Assembly: GCF_035593265.1 (NCBI RefSeq)
Contig: NZ_CP141614.1
Coordinates: 1,426,001-1,490,000, forward strand
Direction: 5' to 3'
From: Limnochorda sp. LNt
Lineage (GTDB): Bacteria; Bacillota; Limnochordia; Limnochordales; Geochordaceae
Length of the DNA: 64,000 bases
Positions 29,049 through 36,664 of the stretch are shown in pieces. How positions within the stretch are numbered: position 1 is the first letter of the stretch; every line of letters starts with the position of its first letter. A model generated the notes under the pieces. The model did not search any database. It had not been told where the DNA came from and was given only the letters and a program-made list of their open reading frames with translations. The position numbers and the translations under genes were made by a program.

Positions 29049-31432
29049 ATGGAGACCCGAGCCTTCGTCGAGCGTCTCACGCAGGATCCGGAGTACCGCA
29101 CGCGGGTGCAAGCGCTGCGGTGGTTTCCCGCCCGCCCGGCCCGCTTCGCCGAGCTCTCGCCCCCGCCACCGCCCCCGCTGGCCCAGGCCCTGGCCCGCCG
29201 GGGCATCCAGCGCCTCTACACCCACCAGGCGGCCGCCGTCGCCCATGCCCGGGCCGGCCGGCACGTGGCCGTCGTGACGGGCACCGCCAGCGGCAAGAGC
29301 CTGGCCTATCACATCCCGGCGCTGGAGGCGCTGCTGGCGGATCCGTCGGCCACCGTGCTGTACCTCTTCCCGACCAAGGCGCTGGCCCAGGACCAGCTGC
29401 GCTTCGTGCTGGAGCTGACGCGGGGCGAGGACGGCCGGGAGGATCCCTGGCGGCTGATGCCGGGCACCTACGACGGCGACACGCCGCCCGACCGGCGCCG
29501 GCGGCTGCGCCAGTCGTCGCGCCTTCTCATCACCAACCCCGACATGCTCCACGCGGGGCTCCTGGGCCACCACGTGGCCTGGGGGCGCTTCTGGCGGGGG
29601 CTGCGCTACGTCGTCGTCGACGAGATGCACGTCTACCGGGGGCTCTTCGGCTCGCACGTGGCCAACGTGCTGCGGCGCCTGCGCCGCATCGCCCGGCAGT
29701 GGGGGCGGGAGCCCACCTTCATCTTGGCCTCGGCCACCATCCGCAACCCTCAGGAGATGGCCGAGGCCCTGGCGGGCGGGCCCGTGGAGGTGGTGGAGGA
29801 CGACGGGGCGCCCCGGCCCGAGCGTTGCCTGCTCCTGTGGAACCCGCCCCGGGTGGGGCACCCGCCGGCACGCCGGTCGGCCAACCTCGAGGCCGCGGAG
29901 CTGATGGCCGAGCTCGTGGCGGAGGGGGTGCCCACCATCGCCTTCGGGCGGGCCCGGGTGGTGGCGGAGCTGTTGTACCGCTACACCCGGGAGCGGCTGG
30001 AGCGCATCGCCCCCTCCCGGGCGAACCGCATCGCCCCCTACCGGGGCGGCTACCTGCCCGAGGAGCGGCGGGCCATCGAGCGGCGGCTCTTCGAGGGGGA
30101 GCTGCTGGGGGTCTGCAGCACCAACGCCCTGGAGCTCGGCATCGACGTGGGCCAGCTGGGGGCGGCCCTGCTGGTGGGCTATCCGGGCTCGGTGGCGTCG
30201 ATGTGGCAGCAGGCGGGGCGGGCGGGGCGCAAGGAGGGGCCCGGCCTGGCGGTCCTGCTGGCGCACGACGCCCCGGTGGACCAGTACCTGATGCACCACC
30301 CCGACTACCTCTTCGCCCAGAGCCCCGAGCCGGGGTTGCTCAACCCCGACAACCCCCAGGTGGTGCTGGGGCACCTGCGTGCCGCCGTCTACGAGCTGCC
30401 CCTCAAGCCGGCCGAGCTCGAGGCCTTCGGACGCTGGGCCGAGGCGCTGATGCGCCTCCTGCTGGATGCCGGCGAGGTCTGGTGGGACGGCACCTACTGG
30501 CGCTGGAAGGGGCGCTTCTACCCGGCCGGGCAGTTCGGCTTGCGCACGGCCTCCGACGCCACCTACACCATCATGGAGATGGAGAGCGGACGGGTCATCG
30601 GCAGCCTCGACGAGGCCAGCGCCTTCTTCCAGCTCCATCCCGAGGCGGTCTACCTGCACGGGGGCGAGACGTACCTGGTGCACCGGCTGGACCTGGAAGG
30701 CCGGGTGGCCTGGGTGCGCAAGGAGCCCCTCGACTACTTCACCCAGGCCGTTGCCGAGCAGCGGGTGCGGATGGTGGAGGATCCGGCGGCGCCGGTGCTG
30801 GAGCGGGCCGTCGGACCCGGGTCCGTGCGTTTCGGCGACGCGGTCGTGACCCAGATGGTCTACATGTTCAAGAAGATCCGGTTCGAGAGCCGCGACAGCC
30901 TGGGCTGGGGCCGGGTGGAGCTGCCGCCCACCGAGATCTACACCCACGCCCTGGCGCTGGCCCCGACACCCGAGGCGCTGGCGGCTGTGGCGGCGACGGG
31001 GCGCAATCCCCTGGAGGGGATGTGGGGAGCGGCCAACGCGGTGCTGGGCGTGCTCCCGCTCTTCGCCGGCTGCGACGGCTCCGACGTGGGTGCGGTGGTC
31101 GACTCGGGGCCGCACGCCGCCCCGGCCATCTTCGTCTATGACCGGCATCCGGGCGGGGCGGGCTTCGCCAGACGCGCCTTCGACGAGCTGGAGTCCGTGC
31201 TGGAGGCGGCCCGGGAGCTGGTGGCACGCTGCCCCTGCGAGTCGGGCTGCCCGTCGTGCGTGGGAGCGCCGGTACCGCCGTCCTCGCAGGTGGACCCCGA
31301 GCAGGCGACCCGCGGGCGGGTGCCCGACAAGGCGGCGGCGCTGCACCTGCTGATGTTGCTGACGGGGGCCGCTCCCCTGCCCGAGGCGGTGTCGGGTGCA
31401 GCCCGGGGCGGCCCTCGGCGGGTGCCGGCTGA
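29049..31432 (+). CDS. mrfA: MrfA/YprA-type DEAD/DEAH helicase with DUF1998 zinc region
   Basis: SF2 3'-5' helicase; the B. subtilis homologue repairs mitomycin C damage. ATG 29049 is chosen; GTG 28998 is in frame. Motifs: YTHQAAAVAHARAG (Q region), GTASGKSLAYH near 29281-29313, DEMH box VVVDEMHVYRG near 29611-29643, LASATIRNPQEM, then ALELGIDVG and WQQAGRAGRKEG in lobe 2. The C-terminal cysteine cluster CPCESGCPSC near 31231-31260 matches DUF1998. The open frame continues to 31682, but family-like sequence ends near 31375; one missing base would give a stop at 31430-31432, used here. mrfB is not seen downstream. Confidence 0.9.
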
Positions 31433-31669
31433 CGGGCGCTGCCGGCGGGCGGAGGTGGAGCCCCGGCCCGACGGGAGCCCTCCGCGGTGCCCGATCGGGA
31501 CGCGCAGGCGGCCCGGCCGGCGCGACCCGTCGAGCCTCCGCCGCTCAAGGGCCCGTCGTTGCCGCGGGATCTGGAGGTGCGGCTGCGGGCCCAGCTGCAG
31601 CGGATGGCCCAGCGGCCGACCGACCCCGAGGCAGCGGAGCGAGACGGGGCGGCGGGGGCCAGGCGCGTC
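31433..31669. other. Convergent gap with unconvincing open frames
   Basis: Region between the + strand mrfA and the - strand helicase operon. A + strand frame from GTG 31487 to 31945 begins with a helical stretch (LPRDLEVRLRAQLQRMAQRP) after a GGAGG-like site but then overlaps the - strand gene and becomes low complexity. I see no RNase H-like mrfB domain, no terminator with a T-run, and no RNA gene. Confidence 0.4.
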
Positions 31670-32440
31670 CCGGTCCACGTAGATGATGGCCGCCATGGTG
31701 GTGAAGAGCCGGAGCCGGGGCCCGGGCGGTCCCGGCCGTCTCCGGGGCGTCGAGCCGCCGCCGCTGCAGGGCGGGCAGGGAGGCGTAGGTGCGCGCGGCC
31801 GCCAGGGCGGCCAGCTCCAGGCATCGCCCAGCCGGGCGCGCGCGCGGCCGAAGCCGCGGAGCCCGGGTGGCGACCCCAGCGGACGGGCAGGGCCTCGCGG
31901 GCGCGCGAGCCGCGCGGCGGGCCGTGCCGGGCCACCGGCCAGTAGACGGGCCGTTGCCGGCGGGGCGGCGGGTGAGGGCTCCAGCGGCGCCCAGGCGACG
32001 ATGGGAGCCGATGGGGGCAGGGAGCCGGGTGTGCCGGGGTCGTCGGCGACGGCCTCCAGCCACGTCCAAAGCGCCGGCCGGTGGCGCTCGGCGGGCTGGT
32101 GCAGCATGCCCAGCCACCCCAGATCCAGAGCCAGCGCCCGCAACTCCCACCAGCGGCGCGAGCAGGCGTCGACCGGCTCGAAGGGGGCGGGGGGCCCGTC
32201 CGGCTGCCCGGCCGCGGGGGTGGCCCCGCCCTCCTCCTCGAAGGTGAGCCAGAGCTCGGGGCAGGGGCGCCCGGGCCGGCCCCAGTGCCAGGCCAGCGAG
32301 TCGGGGAGCACGACGCGGTAGCCCATCCGGCCGCTGGCATCGACGGACTGCACCTGGGCGCCCGCCGAGCGCAGGAGATCCAGGCCGAGCCGGGCGAGCC
32401 GGCCCTGCGGCGTCCCGTTGGCCACGGCCCGCTCAGTCAC
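31670..32440 (-). CDS. Hypothetical protein downstream of the second SNF2 helicase, probably frameshifted
   Basis: Starts at ATG 32440, overlapping the helicase end by 8 bases. The N-terminal about 140 residues look like real protein (YRVVLPDSLAWHWGRPGRP, ELWLTFEEEG, WWELRALALDLGWLGMLHQP). From about 31950 leftwards the plausible sequence (LELAALAAARTYASLPALQ) is in another frame, and the end is unclear; the 31670 limit is a guess from the size of YqhG-type partners (about 260 aa). The N-terminal region loosely resembles YqhG. Function unknown; likely partner of the helicase. Confidence 0.4.
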
Positions 32441-34271
32441 GGGCGTCGCCCCCCTCCAGGTCCACGAGCAGCCGCTGCCACTCCTCCGCCAGCTCCTGCA
32501 GCGCCTGGCGAATCCGATGGCCGGCGTCGGGCTCCCGCTCCGGGCGAGCCAAGAGGCGCGCCAGCCGCCGCTCGAGCCGGCCCAGCTCGCGGGGCTGGCC
32601 CACCACCGCGTCCAGCGGCCCCACGAAGCGCCGGAAGAGATCCAGCTTGCGGTGGAGCAGGTAGACCACGTACTCCTCGATGGTGCCGGCGGCCACCAGG
32701 TTCCAGACGTGTACGTCCCGGCGCTGGCCCAGGCGGTGCAGGCGGCCGATGCGCTGCTCGATGCGCATGGGGTTCCAGGGGAGGTCGACGTCGATCAGGT
32801 GCCGGCAAAACTGCAGGTTGACCCCCTCGGCGCCGGCATCGGTGGAGACCATGATGGGAGCCTGGCTCTCGAAGACGGCCCGGGCCCAGTCCCGCTGCAT
32901 GGCGGACAGCCCCCCGTGGAAGAGCACCACCGGCCGCCCCAGCTCGGCCAGGCGCTCGGCCAGGGCCCGCTGGGTGGCCACGTACTCGGTGAAGACCAGC
33001 ACGTGCTCGTCGCCCAGGCGCCGCACCAGGCGCACGGCGGCGTCGGCCTTGGCCCAGCTCTGGACCCCTCGGCCTCGGCCACCAGCGGCCCGGGATCCAG
33101 GGTCCCTCGGCGCACCATGCGCTGCAGGCTGGCCGCCAGGGCCTGGGGACTGGAGCAGAGCTCCCGCTTGAGGGTGAGGAAGACCAGGCTCTGCCCGCCG
33201 CCGCGCCCGCCAGGCCGGCCGGAGTCGAGGATGTAGCTGTCGAGGGCGGCGTAGAGCCGTCGCTCCGCCTCGCCCGGGCGCACCATGATGGTGTGGACGT
33301 GGCGCCGGGTGAAGGGGATGGGGGTGTCCGTGCGCCGGTGGCGCACCATGACCCGCCGCACGCCCTCCCGCAGCCGGTGGGCGGCCCCCAGGTCGACGGG
33401 CGCGTCGAGGCGGCTCGGCATCTCGGGGGCCTGCCCCGGCCGGACCAGATCGATGAGGGCCCGCAGCTCGCCCAGGTGGTTGTGGACGGGGGTCGCGGTC
33501 ACCAGCAGCAGGTAGCGGCTGCGGATGGCCGCCGCCAGCTCGTAGGCGCGGGTGCGGGCGTTCTTGAGGCGGTGGGCCTCGTCGACGATGACGAGGTCAT
33601 AGGGGCGCGCCAGCACCTGCTCCCGGTGGGGCGGCCGCTTGGCGGTGTCGATGGAGGCCACCAGCAGGGGCACCCTTTGCCAGTCGCGCTCGCTGCCCTG
33701 CAACTCGACGGGCAGCTCGAACTTGTCCCGCAGCTCCCGATACCACTGCCAGCACAGCCCCGACGGCACCAGCACCAGCGCTCGCAGCACAAGCCCCCGC
33801 AGCATCAGCTCGTGCAGCACGATCCCCGCCTCGACGGTCTTGCCGAGCCCCACCTCGTCAGCCAGGATGGCCCGGCCCCCGAGCTCGAAGAGCACCCGGC
33901 GGGCCGTGGCCAGCTGGTGCTCGAAGGGGATGACGCCGGCCTGCTGCCAGCGCCAGCGCAGGAATCGAGGCGTCCAGAGCTCCTGCGGGCCGGGCCGCTC
34001 GGCCAGCTCCAGGGCATGCAGGGCGGCCTCGAAGCGCGCCGCGGCCTCGTGGCGGCGGCGGGCGCCCAACAGGGCCCGCACCCAACGCGGGCGCTCGGGG
34101 CCCAGCAGCTCCACCGTCAGCGAGCCGCCCCCGGCAGCGGGAGCGCTCGCTCGAGCCGCGACCCCGGCGGGCCAGCAGCCGCCGCAAGGCGGAGTCGGAC
34201 CGGCCCGGCCCCCGCAGCAGCGCCGGGTCGATGCGGGGAAAGGCGAAGGCCAGGCTCTGCTCCTCGGGCAT
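32433..34271 (-). CDS. SNF2-family helicase, second copy, frameshifts
   Basis: Paralogue of the 26.3 kb helicase on the opposite strand. ATG 34271 gives MPEEQSLAFAFPRIDPALL; the frame changes near 34150 and again near 33065, both in G/C runs. Motif I is ILADEVGLGKTVEAG near 33830-33875, motif II LVIVDEAHRLKN near 33570-33605, motif III LLVTATPVHNHLGELRAL; lobe 2 has LVFTEYVATQRALAERL, MVSTDAGAEGVNLQ and NPMRIEQRIGRLHRLGQ. Restored length is about 610 aa. It is divergent from the tRNA-Ala gene and overlaps the hypothetical gene downstream. Confidence 0.85.
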
Positions 34272-34301
34272 GGCACCGGTAGTTTTCCCGGCCCGGGGCC
34301 T

Positions 34302-34329
34302 TTTGCGGGGACGGGGAGTCGTGTATAAT
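34302..34329 (+). promoter_or_regulatory. Putative sigma-A promoter of tRNA-Ala
   Basis: TTTGCG (34302-34307), 16-base spacer, perfect TATAAT (34324-34329), ending 14 bases before the tRNA. The -35 is weak; the -10 is convincing. Confidence 0.65.
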
Positions 34330-34343
34330 CGACTGCGGCCGGT

Positions 34344-34418
34344 GGGCCTGTAGCTCAGCGGGAGAGCGCTGGAATCGCACTCCAGAGGTCGGGGGTTCAA
34401 GTCCCCTCAGGTCCACCA
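34344..34418 (+). tRNA. tRNA-Ala(CGC)
   Basis: Cloverleaf built by hand: acceptor GGGCCTG (34344-34350) pairs with CAGGTCC (34408-34414) with the alanine identity pair G3-U70; D-arm GCTC/GAGC; anticodon stem CTGGA/TCCAG around loop ATCGCAC, anticodon CGC (GCG codons); T-loop TTCAAGT; encoded CCA at 34416-34418. The accessory region begins just after it. Confidence 0.95.
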
Positions 34419-34507
34419 TCCACGACGTCCGCCACGACGGCAATCGTGAGCGGGCTTCTTGGTCGGGAGCCCACAGCCTGCCCCCGCTACCACAGCCGAG
34501 CGGCAGC

Positions 34508-34682
34508 CTAACGGGAGACTTGGGCCGCGAACCGCGCCATGGCGGCCGCCGCCTCCTCGTCGGGTCAGACAAGAAGCGGCCGTAGAGGTCCAGGGTGATC
34601 TACGTTCTCGTGGCCCAGGCGGAGGGACACCGCGGGTGCTGAACCCGCCAACGCCCGCAAAGACGTGGGCTTCGCCTCGTCA
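34508..34682 (-). pseudogene. Decayed C-terminus of a tyrosine integrase
   Basis: Read leftwards, three short segments in different frames reconstruct an integrase end: SLRLGHENV (34602-34628), ITLDLYGRFLSDP (34564-34602), and PDEEAAAAMARFAAQVSR with stop TAG at 34510-34508. LGH followed by ITLDLY is the His-to-Tyr catalytic spacing of tyrosine recombinases. It ends 90 bases from the tRNA-Ala 3' end, where integrases of tRNA-targeting elements sit. At least two frame breaks and no N-terminal part are visible, so it is a remnant. In the rest of the gap (34419-34507 and 34683-34854) I see nothing. Confidence 0.6.
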
Positions 34683-34854
34683 ACCCTCGTCGGTATCCCA
34701 CGTCTGGCGAATATCCGTTCGTCGAAAACGGGCCTGGACCGCTGGATTCGCTGGGGCTCGTGCAGGAGGCCCCATGCAGGCTGCGGGAACGCGGTGTCAA
34801 AGCGCGACGAACTGGCCGACGGTAAGGTATCATCGTGACCACGGGAGGCGTGAT

Positions 34855-35121
34855 GTGGTGGAGCGCGTGGGAATCCGCCAGTTTCGGGACCAGCTGACCG
34901 CCTATCTGCGCCGGGTGCGGGCGGGCGAGTCGCTGCTGATTGTGGACCGCGACACACCGATCGCGCACCTCACTCCTGCGATGCCGGAGCTGCGAGCCGT
35001 GTCCAACCTGGTGGTGGAGGGCCTAGCGGAGTGGGGAGGCGGCAAGCCTCGCGGCGCAGCCCAGCCGCCGAAGGTGCACGGGGAGCCCATCTCCGACCTG
35101 CTGGTTGAGGTACGGCGATGA
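34855..35121 (+). CDS. Phd/YefM-family antitoxin
   Basis: 88-aa antitoxin expected to bind its toxin and repress its own promoter. GTG 34855 has GGGAGG 6 bases upstream; the frame is open earlier without family character. The N-terminus VGIRQFRDQLTAYLRRVRAG, then LLIVDRDTPIAHLTP, is the classic Phd/YefM fold. The C-terminal tail is the toxin-binding part. ATGA-type overlap with the following gene shows the usual antitoxin-toxin order. Confidence 0.88.
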   Translation: MVERVGIRQFRDQLTAYLRRVRAGESLLIVDRDTPIAHLTPAMPELRAVSNLVVEGLAEWGGGKPRGAAQPPKVHGEPISDLLVEVRR

Positions 35122-35447
35122 TCCTCTACCTGGACACCAGTACCCTGGTCGAGCTCTACGTCGATAAGGAAGGGTCGCCCCAAGCTCGGGCAGCCGTAGA
35201 GGCGGCGGACGTGGTGGCCAGATCGCGGCTGGCGTTCGCCGAGGCCCATGCCCCGTTCACCGCGGCGGCAAGGCCGGTGGCTGAGGCACTGGCGTATCTT
35301 GCTAGCATCAAGCTCCCGCCGCACCAATTGCAGAAGCTCGGGCTGCCGGACGACTGGAACAAGAACGTCTCCTGCGATTTCGTGCGACGGGTGTGTGAGC
35401 TCATTGAGCGCTATCGACCCCTGCTGGAGGAACTAGCCAAGTATTAG
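35118..35447 (+). CDS. VapC-type PIN-domain protein, shortened or chimeric
   Basis: 109 aa from ATG 35118, overlapping the antitoxin stop. The start MILYLDTSTLVELYVDKEGS and the following RSRLAFAEAHAPFTAA carry the first PIN Asp and the conserved Glu. After about residue 55 the usual PIN continuation, including the DALHLA motif with its acidic residues, is absent; instead there is an unrelated-looking helical tail (LPPHQLQKLGLPDDW...). Family members are about 130-140 aa. It is probably an inactive or recombined toxin. The next 160 bases (35448-35609) hold nothing I recognise. Confidence 0.6.
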   Translation: MILYLDTSTLVELYVDKEGSPQARAAVEAADVVARSRLAFAEAHAPFTAAARPVAEALAYLASIKLPPHQLQKLGLPDDWNKNVSCDFVRRVCELIERYRPLLEELAKY

Positions 35448-35609
35448 AGGGCGTGGCGGCACACCGCACGATACATGACAAGGCTGCAGCCCTTCTCAGC
35501 GCACGCGAGAGTACCGACAGCCTCGCCCCTAAACCCTGCGGGGATGGTTGAGTCAGCTGCTGGGCGCGAGGAGACCATAGCGTATCGGCTCGGTCAATCC
35601 ACCATTGCT

Positions 35610-36416
35610 TCACGGATAGCGGGCGACCAAACGGCCCGACGCGTCCCGTAGTTCGGCCGGGTCGCCCTGGTTGTTCCAGACGTTGGCGCTCGTCCAGATG
35701 AGTACGCCGGGCCCTGGCGACGCGGAGGGCCCCGAGCGGACGACCAGCCGGGCGCCTGGCTCCAGTACTGTCCCCGCCGGGAACGTGAACCGCTGGTTGC
35801 CCGCCACGCTGACGAGCACCCACCCCGAGAGGTCCACCGGCCCATCTCCGTCGTTGACCAGCACCACCTCCTCGCCGGCGAGGTCCACGCTCACGATGAG
35901 ACCACCGCCGCCGGCAATTGCCGGCGCCACCTCTCCCCACAGGCCGCGGCCAGCTTCGCGAGCTTCCCGTTGCAGGCGGACGAACAGGTCGACGTAGCGC
36001 ACGTTGGGCGGGATGGTCAGGAGATGAGCCAACCCCGCCCGCAGAAGCTCGGCGTTGAGCATCCGGCCGTCAGGCAGGTAGACGTACGCCAGCAGCCGGC
36101 CATACCGGTCGCGCTGCTGGACGTCAAGCTCCAGCGTCACGCGCGTGCCGGCCGGGAGCAAGTGCTTGGTGAAGGCGCTGGCCTCGGGCCCGCCGGGTTG
36201 GGCGCCAATCGTGGGGTGGACGGTCTCCGGCGTATCGACGCCGATGAGCCGTACCGTCTCCTGGCGGCCCTCGACCTGCACGACCAGGGTATCGCCGTCG
36301 ACGACCCGCACCACGGTGGCGGGCAGGCTGGCGGAGCCGGCGTGGGCTGGCAGAAAGGCGGCGACCAGGATGACGAGCAGGACGGTCAGGCACGTAGCGA
36401 CGCGTCGGAGCAACAT
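35610..36416 (-). CDS. Secreted thermonuclease with C-terminal lamin-tail domain
   Basis: Staphylococcal-nuclease-like enzyme, expected to be calcium-dependent and to cut DNA/RNA outside the cell. ATG 36416 (268 aa) is preferred over GTG 36425. A signal peptide (about residues 1-29, ending AHAGSA) is followed by the TNase domain: VRVVDGDTLVVQV, RLIGVDTPET, and RDRYGRLLAYVYLPDG, which supply the Asp, Arg and Glu catalytic set. Residues about 170-268 form a lamin-tail (LTD) domain (VVLVNDGDGPVDLSGWVLVS, FPAGTVLEPGARLVV). It is divergent from the putative defence operon; it may be a passenger of the island. Confidence 0.88.
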   Translation of the reverse strand: MLLRRVATCLTVLLVILVAAFLPAHAGSASLPATVVRVVDGDTLVVQVEGRQETVRLIGVDTPETVHPTIGAQPGGPEASAFTKHLLPAGTRVTLELDVQQRDRYGRLLAYVYLPDGRMLNAELLRAGLAHLLTIPPNVRYVDLFVRLQREAREAGRGLWGEVAPAIAGGGGLIVSVDLAGEEVVLVNDGDGPVDLSGWVLVSVAGNQRFTFPAGTVLEPGARLVVRSGPSASPGPGVLIWTSANVWNNQGDPAELRDASGRLVARYP

Positions 36417-36435
36417 GGCCCCCACTCCAACGGTC

Positions 36436-36465
36436 GATATAGTGCGGCCAGGGTATTCGAGGCAA
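36436..36465 (-). promoter_or_regulatory. Putative promoter of the thermonuclease gene
   Basis: On the - strand TTGCCT (36465-36460), an 18-base spacer, and TATATC (36441-36436), 20 bases before the gene start. A moderate sigma-A match. Confidence 0.45.
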
Positions 36466-36468
36466 GCC

Positions 36469-36484
36469 TACCAGGATCCTGGTA
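36469..36484. promoter_or_regulatory. 16-bp perfect palindrome, candidate operator
   Basis: TACCAGGATCCTGGTA reads the same on both strands. It lies in the 248-base divergent region between the thermonuclease and the DUF499 gene, 4 bases upstream of the putative thermonuclease -35 element. The rest of this gap shows no gene or structure I can support. Confidence 0.5.
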
Positions 36485-36664
36485 ACAGGAACGGCCATCC
36501 TCTGCCCGTTGTCCGGCGACGTCGCGGTACTTGCGACGCCAGTCGACGAGATCCAGGTTGCCGACGCTCGCCGTTTGGGGTGCTCGCTGCCCTTCGGGCA
36601 GGATTGGCCAGACCTTTGTCGGATTAGGACGTGTGCGCTCTGGCAAGGGATGGGGGGCACGGGC

